Positions 38,408 through 48,191 of a stretch of DNA of 56,291 nucleotides are shown one piece after another. Under the pieces are notes generated by a model. The model did no database searches. It had not been told where the DNA came from and worked only from the letters and a program-made list of their open reading frames with translations. The stretch spans positions 1 to 56,291 of the forward strand of contig JAITHE010000076.1 in NCBI GenBank assembly GCA_031280125.1, read 5' to 3'. The translations under genes were made by a program, and so were the position numbers. Position 1 is the first letter of the stretch, and each line of letters begins with the position of its first letter. This stretch comes from Treponema sp. Its GTDB lineage: Bacteria; Spirochaetota; Spirochaetia; Treponematales; Breznakiellaceae.

Positions 38408-39466
38408 ATGGCCCAGTCAAACACAGCCGGGGGAGCTTCCGCCGGCGCCGCCAAAAAAAAGGGGGCCAAGGACTTTACAGGCCGGCAGAAGGCGGCCATA
38501 TTCCTGGTCAGTGTGGGTTCGGAAATCTCCGCGGAAATTTTCAAGTACCTTCGGGAAGATGAGATCGAAACCCTTACTTTTGAAATTGCCCGGCTTGAAA
38601 CCATAGAGCCGGATCAGAAAGACGCCATCCTTATGGAATTCCAGGAACTGATGATGGCCAACCAGTTTATCACCACCGGGGGTATCGACTACGCCCGGGA
38701 ACTCCTGGAAAAATCTCTGGGCAGCCAGAAAGCCATCGACATCATTAACCGCCTTACATCGAGCCTGCAGGTAAGGCCCTTCGACTTTATCCGCCGTACC
38801 GATCCGGCCCACCTCCTTAACTTTATTCAGCAGGAACACCCCCAGACCATCGCCCTGATCCTGGCCTACCTGGAACCGAACAAGGCTTCGGTTATTCTGC
38901 AGAATCTGCCCCACGAGGTGCAGAGCGATGTGGCCCGGCGGATCGCCACCATGGACCGGACAAGCCCGGAGGTGCTGCGGGAAGTAGAACGGGTACTGGA
39001 AAAAAAGCTGTCCACCCTTTCCAGCGAAGACTATACCGCCGCCGGCGGCGTGGAAAGCATCGTGGAGATCCTCAACCTGGTGGACCGATCTTCAGAAAAA
39101 CAGATCATCGAGGCCCTGGAAGACGAAGACCCCGAACTGGCAGAGGAGATCAAGAAACGGATGTTCGTCTTTGAAGATATCGTCATGCTCGACGACCGGG
39201 CCATTCAAAAGGTTATGCGGGAAGTGGATTCCCAGGAACTGGCCAAAGCCTTAAAGAGCGTGGATACGGAGGTACAGGACAAGATTTTCCGGAATATGAG
39301 CAAGCGGGCTGCGGGGATGCTCAAGGAAGACATGGAATTCATGGGGCCTGTCCGCCTCAAGGATGTGGAAGAAGCCCAGCAGAAGATCGTTTCCATTATT
39401 CGACATCTGGAAGACACCGGAGAGATCGTCGTGGCCCGTTCCGGGGAAGACGAATTGGTGGTATAA
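38408..39466 (+). CDS. fliG: Flagellar motor switch protein FliG
   Basis: LTGRQKAAIFLVSVG-like start, HPQTIALILAYLEPNKASVILQNLP, MFVFEDIVMLDDRAIQKVMREVD. Confidence 0.97.
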   Translation: MAQSNTAGGASAGAAKKKGAKDFTGRQKAAIFLVSVGSEISAEIFKYLREDEIETLTFEIARLETIEPDQKDAILMEFQELMMANQFITTGGIDYARELLEKSLGSQKAIDIINRLTSSLQVRPFDFIRRTDPAHLLNFIQQEHPQTIALILAYLEPNKASVILQNLPHEVQSDVARRIATMDRTSPEVLREVERVLEKKLSTLSSEDYTAAGGVESIVEILNLVDRSSEKQIIEALEDEDPELAEEIKKRMFVFEDIVMLDDRAIQKVMREVDSQELAKALKSVDTEVQDKIFRNMSKRAAGMLKEDMEFMGPVRLKDVEEAQQKIVSIIRHLEDTGEIVVARSGEDELVV

Positions 39467-39480
39467 CGAAAGTTACGCCG

Positions 39481-39521
39481 CCAATTTCCCGGGTTTTGCT
39501 CCGCAAAACGCCGTGAATTGG
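39481..39521. other. Nested inverted repeat in the fliG-fliH spacer
   Basis: CCAATT...GTTTTGC-TCC-GCAAAAC...AATTGG. Confidence 0.5.
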
Positions 39522-39558
39522 TTGTTTAGCCTTTGATAAAAAAGGTTTGAGGTAGCGC

Positions 39559-40515
39559 ATGGCAAAGGCAGTTTTCAGGCCCGGGGAACTTACCGTGGTA
39601 GACGCCAAGGTGATCCTGGATCCCCCCGGCATCTTTTCGGGGGCGGCTCATTTTGCTCCTGTGGAAGAGGCAGAAGAGGACATTGAGGAACTGGGAGAAG
39701 AATATACGGGCCCTACCGCCGATGAACTCCGCCGGGAGGCGGAGGCATTCCGGATTCAGTGGGACCAGGAAAAGGAAGCGATGATTCAGTCCGCCAGGGC
39801 AGAAGCGGAGGGGATCATCAAGGAGGCAGAGACCGCCGCTTTTGCTGAGGTAAAACGGAAAACGGATCAGGCCCAGGTTCTAAAACAAGAGGCCGGGGAA
39901 GAGGCGGAAAAAATCCTTGCCGAAGCCCGGGAAAAGGCCAAACAGCTTGAAACCGAAGCCCGGGGATCCTTTGAAAACCGGCGGAAGGAGGCGGAGGATC
40001 AAGGTTTCCAGGCGGGCCGGGAAGCGGGGTTTGCCGAAGGAAAGGACGAAGTCTCCCGGCTGGTGGAACGGACCCGGATCATGCTGGAACGGGCCCAGGA
40101 AAAACGGGGGGAGATTCTGGCCGAAACGGAGCAGCAGATCATCGATCTGGTACTCTTGGTTGCCCGGAAGGTGATCAAGGTTATTTCCGAAAATCAGCGC
40201 AATGTGGTGGTCTCCAATGTAGTGCAGGCTCTGCGGAAGATAAAGAGCCGGGGCAGCGTTTTGATCCGGGTAAACATGCTGGATCTAAAGCTTACCACGG
40301 AACATAAAAAGGGATTCATCGACATGGTGGAAGGGGCAAAGTCCCTGCAAATTATTGAGGATTCCTCCGTTGATCCCGGAGGCTGCGTTATCGAAACCGA
40401 ATTCGGCGAGGTAGACGCCCGTATCGGGAGTCAACTGGCGGAACTGGAACAGAAGATCCTGGAAATAAGCCCCATCAAAAGCCGGGCAAAGGCCGCCGCA
40501 GCGGAGGGGACGTAA
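39559..40515 (+). CDS. fliH: Flagellar assembly protein FliH
   Basis: Long acidic coiled-coil then ADSSVDPGGCVIETEFGEVDARIGSQLAEL-like FliH/HrpE C-terminus. Confidence 0.9.
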   Translation: MAKAVFRPGELTVVDAKVILDPPGIFSGAAHFAPVEEAEEDIEELGEEYTGPTADELRREAEAFRIQWDQEKEAMIQSARAEAEGIIKEAETAAFAEVKRKTDQAQVLKQEAGEEAEKILAEAREKAKQLETEARGSFENRRKEAEDQGFQAGREAGFAEGKDEVSRLVERTRIMLERAQEKRGEILAETEQQIIDLVLLVARKVIKVISENQRNVVVSNVVQALRKIKSRGSVLIRVNMLDLKLTTEHKKGFIDMVEGAKSLQIIEDSSVDPGGCVIETEFGEVDARIGSQLAELEQKILEISPIKSRAKAAAAEGT

Positions 40516-40516
40516 T

Positions 40517-41902
40517 ATGACCGCCGTGCCTGCGGATACCATCATCGGCAAATACCTGGAAACCGCTTCCCAGGTGGACCCCATCAAGTGCGGGGGCCGT
40601 GTGGTAAAGGTCCAGGGACTTTTAATCGAAAGCCGGGGGCCCCAGGCGATCATCGGCGAACAATGCCGCATTGAGGCGCCAAAGGGGGAGGGGATTATCC
40701 ACGCCGAAGTGGTGGGACTCCGGGAAGATACGGTCCAGCTTATGGCCTACGACGATACCGGGGGTATTGAAGTGGGCTGCCGGGTGATTGCTTCGGGGCA
40801 GCGGCTTGAAATCCCCGTGTCGGAACAATTGCTGGGCCGGGTGCTGGACTGCATGGGACGCCCTCTGGACGGCAAGGGGGGCATTGCCTCACCCCTGCGG
40901 TACTCCGCCGCCGCCCTGCCCCCGGATCCCCTGACACGGCAGAGGATTACCCGGCGGATCGTTACGGGAGTCAGGGCTATAGACGGCCTTCTTTCCGTGG
41001 GCCGGGGCCAGCGGCTGGGGATCTTCGCCGGTTCCGGGGTGGGAAAGTCTACCCTGCTGGGGATGATCGCCCGGAATACCAACGCCGGTGTCAACGTGGT
41101 GGCCCTCATCGGTGAGCGGGGCCGGGAGGTAAATGATTTTATCGCCAATGATTTGGGAAGCGGCGGGATGACAAAAACCGTGGTGGTGGTGTCCCCCTCC
41201 AATTCTCCTCCCCTGGCCCGGCTCCGGGGGGCCTACACCGCCACCGCCGTGGCGGAGTATTTTCGGGATCAGGGCATGGACGTGATGCTCCTTTTTGATT
41301 CGGTTACCCGGTATGCCCGGGCCCAGCGGGAAATAGGACTGGCCATCGGGGAACCCCCCGCTACCCGGGGCTATACCCCCAGCGTCTTCGATTCCATGCC
41401 CAAACTGCTGGAACGCTGCGGCGCCAGCGACAGGGGAACCATCACGGGGTTTTATACGATCCTGGTGGACGGGGATGATATGGATGAACCCGTGTCGGAC
41501 ACCGTCCGGGGAATTCTTGACGGCCATATCGTCCTGTCCCGCCGCCTGGCAGAGTCATACCATTACCCTGCCGTGGATGTGCTGGGGAGCATTTCCCGGC
41601 TGGCCCCGGCGGTGTCCGGCCCGGTTACCCGGAAGGCCGCCGGGTATATCCGGCATCTTATGGCGGTGTATAACGAGGCGGAGGATCTGATCAATGTGGG
41701 CGCCTACCGCCAGGGTTCCAACCCGGCCATCGACGAGGCCATTGCCAAAAAGGCCGCCATCGACGCCTTTTTAATCCAGGCGGTGGATGAAAGATCTTCG
41801 ATAGGGGATACCTGCCGCCTCATGGGGGAAATTGCGGGCATGGAGATTCCCCCGGAAGAAACGCTGCCCTACAGAAAGGGCCCCCGGGACGGCGCCCCTT
41901 GA
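40517..41902 (+). CDS. fliI: Flagellum-specific ATP synthase FliI
   Basis: IFAGSGVGKSTLLGMIARNT, LLFDSVTRYARAQREIGLAIGEPPATRGYTPSVF. Confidence 0.97.
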   Translation: MTAVPADTIIGKYLETASQVDPIKCGGRVVKVQGLLIESRGPQAIIGEQCRIEAPKGEGIIHAEVVGLREDTVQLMAYDDTGGIEVGCRVIASGQRLEIPVSEQLLGRVLDCMGRPLDGKGGIASPLRYSAAALPPDPLTRQRITRRIVTGVRAIDGLLSVGRGQRLGIFAGSGVGKSTLLGMIARNTNAGVNVVALIGERGREVNDFIANDLGSGGMTKTVVVVSPSNSPPLARLRGAYTATAVAEYFRDQGMDVMLLFDSVTRYARAQREIGLAIGEPPATRGYTPSVFDSMPKLLERCGASDRGTITGFYTILVDGDDMDEPVSDTVRGILDGHIVLSRRLAESYHYPAVDVLGSISRLAPAVSGPVTRKAAGYIRHLMAVYNEAEDLINVGAYRQGSNPAIDEAIAKKAAIDAFLIQAVDERSSIGDTCRLMGEIAGMEIPPEETLPYRKGPRDGAP

Positions 41903-42336
41903 AACAATTTCGTTTTGGTTTGGAAAAGATCCTCAAGCTCCGGCGGAGCCGGGAGGAGGAGGCAAAACTGGAACTGGGAAAGGCCGTAAGTGTCCTGGGG
42001 GAACTGGAAATGAAGATAGAGGCCGCCGCCGAAGAAAAGTTCCGGGCCATGGCCCTGCGTTTTGTCCGGGGGGCCTCGGAAATAGTGCATTATGACCGGT
42101 ACATACTCCGTTTGGATAAAAACAGGGAAGCCCTGCTCGAGGCGGCGGTCCAGGCGGAACTGGCCGTGGAGGAAGCCCGGGGGGCGTATATGGAGGCTTC
42201 CCGGGACCGCCAGGTTATGGACAAACTCCGGGACCGCCGCCTTGGGGAATACCGGCGGCGGTCGGTGCTGGAAGAGATCGCCGCATCCGATGATATTTCC
42301 GGAGGCCGGAGGGCCCGGTCGGGGATCGGCGGCTGA
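41899..42336 (+). CDS. fliJ: Flagellar export protein FliJ
   Basis: KQFRFGLEKILKLRRSREEEAKLELGKAVSVL; immediately after fliI. Confidence 0.88.
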   Translation: MKQFRFGLEKILKLRRSREEEAKLELGKAVSVLGELEMKIEAAAEEKFRAMALRFVRGASEIVHYDRYILRLDKNREALLEAAVQAELAVEEARGAYMEASRDRQVMDKLRDRRLGEYRRRSVLEEIAASDDISGGRRARSGIGG

Positions 42337-42420
42337 AGGAAAGTCCCTGGCTGCCCCGGCCTGCCGGGGAGGGGCGTTCCCTCACCGGCAGTACAAATTC
42401 AGGTAAAATGGCCCCTCCCC

Positions 42421-42449
42421 TTGACAGGGACAGGCGTTTGTGGTATGGT
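42421..42449 (+). promoter_or_regulatory. Candidate sigma-70 promoter upstream of tRNA-Gly
   Basis: TTGACA-17 nt-TATGGT. Confidence 0.5.
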
Positions 42450-42520
42450 TTTACCGTGCCGGATCGGCGGGTATATCCTTCACGGTCCGGGCACAACAGC
42501 CCCAAGGGCTGTGGCATAAT

Positions 42521-42592
42521 GCGGGAATAGCTCAGTGGTAGAGCGCGACCTTGCCAAGGTCGATGTCGCGGGTCCGACTCCCGTTTCCCGCT
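42521..42592 (+). tRNA. tRNA-Gly (anticodon GCC), CCA not encoded
   Basis: GCGGGAA TA GCTC AGTGGTA GAGC G CGACC TTGCCAA GGTCG ATGTC GCGGG TCCGACT CCCGT TTCCCGC T; all four stems pair. Confidence 0.95.
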
Positions 42593-42727
42593 GTTTTCTG
42601 GCCCGGGGAAACTCCGCTGGTGTCCCCGGTTTCAGGCGGCGGCTTCCCTCCCTCCTTCCTCTTTTTTATCCCGGTGGATCCCTTAACTTCATTTTTTTCC
42701 TGCCGATACTTAAATATGGAGGCAGGT

Positions 42728-43213
42728 ATGGACTATTCCCGGGATGTTTCGCTGGTGTTACAGAAGGAAGCGGAACTGCTGGAACAGCTTCCTCCCCTGC
42801 AGGTTCAGATCCGGGAGGCGGTAATCAAGAGGGAATGGGCGGACTATCAAAAACTGATGGAAGCCGCCGGCAGGGTCGGTTCCGCCGTTGAAGCCCTGGA
42901 AGCTGAACGGGAGGTCCTGTTCGCTGCTCTGACGGGGGAATATCCCGGGCCGGAGCCTTTTTACGCCCATGCTGCGGCCCTTCCCCGCCGGGAGCGGGAG
43001 GAACTTACCGCCCGCTACCGGAGGGTTAAAATGATCAGCCTCCAGGTCAAGCTGTCCAACGATCTCCTCATGGAGTATCTCCGGGAAGCCCGGGCCGCGG
43101 TGGCGGGACTTTTGGAAAGCGCCTACCCGGATCGCAGGGGCAGGCTGTACTCCCGCCGGGGGGTTGAACGGGAAGCGGACATGAGAAGCGTCATGGTGAA
43201 CCGGATTTTTTAA
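42728..43213 (+). CDS. flgN: FlgN-like flagellar export chaperone
   Basis: Coiled-coil 161 aa directly before flgK, SD tggagg. Confidence 0.7.
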   Translation: MDYSRDVSLVLQKEAELLEQLPPLQVQIREAVIKREWADYQKLMEAAGRVGSAVEALEAEREVLFAALTGEYPGPEPFYAHAAALPRREREELTARYRRVKMISLQVKLSNDLLMEYLREARAAVAGLLESAYPDRRGRLYSRRGVEREADMRSVMVNRIF

Positions 43214-43222
43214 GGAGCTGCG

Positions 43223-45100
43223 ATGACCTCGACCTTTCAGGGTATAGAAATTGGCAAACGGGCGGTAACGGCCCATCAACAGGCGCTGGTAACCACGGAG
43301 CATAACTTGGCGAACATGAATACCGAAGGGTAGTCCCGGCAGCGGGTGGAGCTTTCCGCCTTTGAACCGATCTACCTCCCCGGTTTGGAACGGGAAGAAA
43401 CCCCCGGCCAGATAGGCCAGGGGGTTTTAATTGAACGGATTGGCCGGCTGCGGGATCAGCTTTTGGACCAGCAGATTGTGGCCCACGCTTCCGTGGAGGG
43501 CTACTGGGACGCCCGGGATCCCTATATCAGGCACATGGAACAGATCCTTCACGAGGTGGGAGATACGTCGGTCCGGGGGCGGCTGGACGAATTCTGGGAC
43601 GCCTGGCAGGAACTGGCCAATAATCCCGCGGACATTCCTCCCCGGCGGGCGGTGGTGGAACGGGGCAAAACCCTGGCGGATGCGGTGGAAAAAACCTATG
43701 GGCACCTTAAAGGGCTGCAGGATATGGCGGAACAGGATATCCGTATCACCGTCAACCGGGTCAACGATCTTTCCCGGCAGATTGCGGGTCTTAACCGGGA
43801 CATCCAGCGTATCCAGGCTCAGGGGGATAATCCCAACGATCTCATGGATCGCCGGGATCTTTTGACGGATCAACTGGCGTCGATCATCGATGTTACCGTG
43901 GACCGCCGGGATCCGGATGAATTTATGATCCACACCGCGGGGATGATCCTTGTCCAGGGCGGAATAGGCCGGGAATTTTCCCTCCACCGGAACCAGGGAG
44001 AAGAAGGGTACTCCCGGGTATACTGGGAAGAGACGGGGCAGGAAATCAAGTTCCGGGACGGAAGCCTGGCAGCCCTGTTTGAACTGCGGGACGTAACCAT
44101 AGATAACGAAATCCGTTCCCTGGACAATTTTACCATGAATTTTATGGACTTGGTCAACGAAGTTCACCGGGAAGCCTGGGGACTTAACGGCGCGGTGGGG
44201 AACGACTTTTTTGTAGAACGGCCCTACGTGACCAACGTAAATGGAAACTACGACCGGAACGGAGACGGGGAGGATGATTCCACCTATATCTTCAGGATCA
44301 ACGGGACCAATACGCTGGAGGCCAGGGCCCAGACGGGTTTAGAAGGGATCATCACCCTTTCGGGACCCGAAGGGAACGTGGAGATAGCCTATTATCCCAC
44401 CGACACGGTGGGGGACATTGTTACTCGAATCAACAATTCCGGCGCGGAAGTAACGGCCAGGCTTAACCGGGAGGGCCGGCTCCAGCTTAAGGGAACCCCC
44501 GCCGAGGGCTGGGAGAACCCGGACTTTGTGATTCGCCATGTGGAAGATTCGGGGTACTTTCTGGAGGGCTATGCGGGACTCCTCAACGGACGGGGGATCG
44601 AGGGGGCCTACGACTGGGGCGGCCCTGATGCGGTAACGGCCCTGCGGGGGGATGCCTACGATTACGCCGTGGCCCCCACAGCCCACCCTTCGGGGTGGAT
44701 AGAGATAAACCCCGCCATCCTTAGGGATGTTACCACCGTGGCCGCGGGGTTCGGCGAAAACGGCCGGGCCGCCAATCCCGGCAACGGCGAGGCTGCGGTG
44801 GCGGTGGCAAATCTCCGCTACGACCGGGTTATGGTAGGAAAGCACATGACCTTTGACGAATACTTTGCCGATACCGTGGGCCGGGTAGGGGCCCTGGGAG
44901 AGCAGAGCGGAAAACAGCGGGAAACCCACAACCAGACCATGAAGGAACTGAAGGAAATGCGCCAGTCCGTGGCGGGGGTGAATATCAACGAGGAACTGGC
45001 GGACATGCTGCGATACCAGCACGGCTTTAACGCCGCCGCCCGGTTCATCACCATCGTCAATTCCATGCTGGACACGATCATCAACAGGATGGGGGTCTAG
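43223..45100 (+). pseudogene. flgK: Flagellar hook-associated protein FlgK interrupted by an in-frame TAG at 43331-43333
   Basis: [46 protein letters not shown]...; frame otherwise open to 45100; NINEELADMLRYQHGFNAAARFITIVNSMLDTIINRMGV C-terminus. Confidence 0.9.
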
Positions 45101-45143
45101 GGGTTCCGGATTTTTTTCGGCCACCGGTACCAAGGAGTAAACC

Positions 45144-46391
45144 ATGAGAAGAATATCGTCGGACATGCCGGTTACGGATATGCAGTACCGCCTGCGCCGG
45201 CAGGAAGAAGGACTTGCCTCCGTTCAGTCCAAGATCGCTTCCAATACGCGGATCCGGGAACTGCGGGAGGATCCCCTAGCGGCTTCCCATGCGGTGCGCT
45301 ACGATTCCTATCTGGCCCGGCTGGAGCGGTACGAAAGGAACACAAAATTCGCCATGGATCATTATGATTTCCAGGACAGTTATCTCCAGGAATTCAACGG
45401 CATCCTTCAGCGGATCCGGGAACTGGCGGTTCAGGGAGCCCACGGGACCAACGGCCCGGAAGAAACCGGCTACATCGCCGTGGAGATTAACGAACTCCTC
45501 AAAGAACTGGTGGCCATAGCCAACAAAACGGGTCCCGATGGTAAACAGCTCTTTGCCGGGGACAAGGTGTTTACGGAACCCTTCCGGATTGTGGAAGGAA
45601 CCGTGGAAGGGGGAGGGGAAACCCTGGTGGTGGGGGTGGAGTACCGGGGCGCCGGGGCCAACCGGCGGACGGAGATCAGCGACGGCTCCTATACTACCCT
45701 GGACATAGGCGGGGGCGAGGCCTTTTGGGCGGAAAAGATGAACATCATTTCCCGGTTTGACGCCACCAATTACCGGGTAAACAGGGAAAGTGCCTTTTAT
45801 GTGGACGGGGTGGAAATCACCCTGAGCCCCGGAGATACCCTCCACGCCGTCGCCGCCAAGATAAACGAATCCGGCGCCCCCGTTAAGGCCTATGTGGATC
45901 CGGAAACCCATGGCCTGGCCCTGCTGGGGACCAACGCCCACCTGATACGGATGGAAGACCGGCAGGATTCCCAGGTTTTGCAGGACCTGGGGATCATCCG
46001 GGCTACCAGCGATCCCTACGCGCCCAACTGGAACGAGACCGCCTTGGTATCGGGGGGATCCGCCTTTGACATGGTGATCCGCCTCCGGGATTCCCTCCTA
46101 AGGCACGATCAGGAATTTGCCGGCGGCCAGGGTCTGGGGGGCATAGACCTGGCCCTTTCCAACATCGCCAATCGTTTGACCACCGAGGGAAGCCGGCGGG
46201 AACGGTCTGAATTGACCTGGCAGCGGCTTAACGAGGAGATTGTCAATGTAACGGCCAGCCTGGGCAGGGAACAGGCCCTGGATTATACGGACGCCGCCAC
46301 GGATCTGGCGATGATGGATTTTGCCCACCGGGCGGCGCTGCAAACGGCGGCAAAGATACTTCCTTCCACGCTGCTCGACTTTTTGCGCTGA
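45144..46391 (+). CDS. flgL: Flagellar hook-associated protein FlgL
   Basis: MRRISSDMPVTDMQYRLRRQEEGLASVQSKIASNTRIRELREDPLAASHAVRY. Confidence 0.94.
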   Translation: MRRISSDMPVTDMQYRLRRQEEGLASVQSKIASNTRIRELREDPLAASHAVRYDSYLARLERYERNTKFAMDHYDFQDSYLQEFNGILQRIRELAVQGAHGTNGPEETGYIAVEINELLKELVAIANKTGPDGKQLFAGDKVFTEPFRIVEGTVEGGGETLVVGVEYRGAGANRRTEISDGSYTTLDIGGGEAFWAEKMNIISRFDATNYRVNRESAFYVDGVEITLSPGDTLHAVAAKINESGAPVKAYVDPETHGLALLGTNAHLIRMEDRQDSQVLQDLGIIRATSDPYAPNWNETALVSGGSAFDMVIRLRDSLLRHDQEFAGGQGLGGIDLALSNIANRLTTEGSRRERSELTWQRLNEEIVNVTASLGREQALDYTDAATDLAMMDFAHRAALQTAAKILPSTLLDFLR

Positions 46392-46432
46392 GATTTATTT
46401 TACAGTGAACAAGGAACTGTGAGGAGTTTATT

Positions 46433-46885
46433 GTGAAGGTACATACCAAGGCATACGGGCCTATTGAAGTGGATGAACGGCAAAGGGTCAGTTTTCCTTC
46501 GGGGCTTTTCGGTTTTGAATCTATCCGGGACTATGTGCTGATCGATGCGGAGCGGCAGCCCTTTTATTGGCTCCAGTCCCTGGAGGCCGAACACATCGCC
46601 TTTATTATCATTAACCCCTTTCTTTTCAGGCCCGACTACGAACTTGATATGGACGATGAATTCCTCAAGGACATAGGGATTTCTGATCCCGGCAACGCCC
46701 TGGTTTTTTCGATTGTTACCATTCCCCCCTCGGGACCCATGACGGCCAACCTGCAGGGGCCTTTGATTGTTAACCGGGAGACCCGGATAGGCCGGCAGGG
46801 AATTCTTACGGATTCCCGGTGGAAAACCAAGCACGACATTATGGAGGAGTTAAAGCAGAGCGGTCCGCAAAGGAAGGAATCATAA
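46433..46885 (+). CDS. fliW: Flagellar assembly factor FliW
   Basis: [38 protein letters not shown]...[11 protein letters not shown] start. Confidence 0.95.
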   Translation: MKVHTKAYGPIEVDERQRVSFPSGLFGFESIRDYVLIDAERQPFYWLQSLEAEHIAFIIINPFLFRPDYELDMDDEFLKDIGISDPGNALVFSIVTIPPSGPMTANLQGPLIVNRETRIGRQGILTDSRWKTKHDIMEELKQSGPQRKES

Positions 46886-47118
46886 TGCTTATACTCTCAA
46901 GGAAACTCAGCGAAAAGATCATGATCGGCGAAGACATTTCCGTTTCGATCATTGAAATCCGGGGAGATCAGGTGCGTATCGGGGTGGACGCCCCCAAATC
47001 GGTAAAGGTGTTCAGGGAGGAAGTGTTCGACGCCATCCGGGCAGAAAACAGGGCCGCCGCCCAGTCCGCGCCGGTTTTTCCCGAATTCGATTTTGGGGCA
47101 GAACGGGAACCCCTTTAG
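46885..47118 (+). CDS. csrA: Carbon storage regulator CsrA
   Basis: [47 protein letters not shown]. Confidence 0.97.
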   Translation: MLILSRKLSEKIMIGEDISVSIIEIRGDQVRIGVDAPKSVKVFREEVFDAIRAENRAAAQSAPVFPEFDFGAEREPL

Positions 47119-48188
47119 GCCCTGTCGCTGTGGTTTTCGTAGATGTCCTTGAAATCCCCGGCGATGGCGTAAAAAACGTCGAGCAGGGCCGGATCAAACT
47201 GTGTGTTTTTGCCGTCCATGATCTTGTCCACCGTTTTTCCGTGTTCAATGGGGGGCTTGTAGCTTCGGGTCATCCGCAGCGCGTCGTAGACGTCGGCGAT
47301 TGATACAATCCGCGCCGCCAGGGGAATCATATCCCCTTCAAGCTTAAAGGGGTACCCCGCCCCGTTCCAGCGTTCATGATGGGACAGGGCAATTTCCTTG
47401 GCCATGGGATTGGGATAGGTGGAAAGGATAAAAGCGCCGTTTTTGGTATGCTCCTGCATAATTGTCCACTCCCAGTCCGAAAGGGGTCCTTCCTTATTCA
47501 GAATGTCGTCGGGGGTGCCGATTTTTCCCACGTCGTGCATGGAAGCCAAAAAACCGATATTGTCGATAAAGTCGGCATCGATCCGCTCATAACCGGTTTT
47601 ATTGTAAAGTTCCCGGGCAAGGCGTATGGAATAGTGGTTGACCCGGGTAATGTGCTTGCCCGTGTCGTTGTCTTTAAGCTTGGACGCTTCCAAGAGGCTC
47701 ATAAAGACGCTGCGGAGGAGGTTCCTGTTTTCCTCGGTTACGTCGTCGAACATGACGATAAATTCCCAAGGATCCCGGGCGGCAAGATCCGCCGGAAAAA
47801 GGTATATCTTGGTCTGAATGGTGGCCATTTCCCGGCTTTTTATCCTGACTTCTCCCTTCCAGGAATAGCCCTGGGTGCCGTTAAGCACGGTTTCCCGGAT
47901 TACCCGGATATCCTCGAGATCGAAAAATTTACCGAACACATCGGTGAGGTACTGTCCTCCAAGGTTATTGAAACCGGTAAGCAGATTTTCACAGGCGCCG
48001 TTGCTGAAGAGAATCCGTAGTTTTTTATTGATCAAAAGAACGGGGAAAACGCTGTTGATAAAGGGCTTAACGGAGGAAAGCAGCAGACTGGAACTGTTTT
48101 CGGTATCTTCCCGGCGTCTTTCTTCGGGAATTTCATCGGTCAGTTCTTCCAGATCTCCGGCTTCTTCCAGTTCTTCGATGTTATCCAT
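47115..48188 (-). CDS. HD-GYP domain protein with PAS-like N-terminus
   Basis: [51 protein letters not shown]. Confidence 0.88.
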   Translation of the reverse strand: MDNIEELEEAGDLEELTDEIPEERRREDTENSSSLLLSSVKPFINSVFPVLLINKKLRILFSNGACENLLTGFNNLGGQYLTDVFGKFFDLEDIRVIRETVLNGTQGYSWKGEVRIKSREMATIQTKIYLFPADLAARDPWEFIVMFDDVTEENRNLLRSVFMSLLEASKLKDNDTGKHITRVNHYSIRLARELYNKTGYERIDADFIDNIGFLASMHDVGKIGTPDDILNKEGPLSDWEWTIMQEHTKNGAFILSTYPNPMAKEIALSHHERWNGAGYPFKLEGDMIPLAARIVSIADVYDALRMTRSYKPPIEHGKTVDKIMDGKNTQFDPALLDVFYAIAGDFKDIYENHSDRA

Positions 48189-48191
48189 AAC

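Noticed and set aside
42336-42420. GGAAAGTCC motif resembling the RNase P RNA conserved core
   Set aside because: Only this short motif is present; the remaining conserved RNase P elements and length are missing.
43331-43333. Genome-wide UAG recoding (e.g. pyrrolysine) to explain flgK
   Set aside because: Several intact genes here end at TAG, and no pyl genes or suppressor tRNA are visible in the window; a local mutation or sequence error is simpler.
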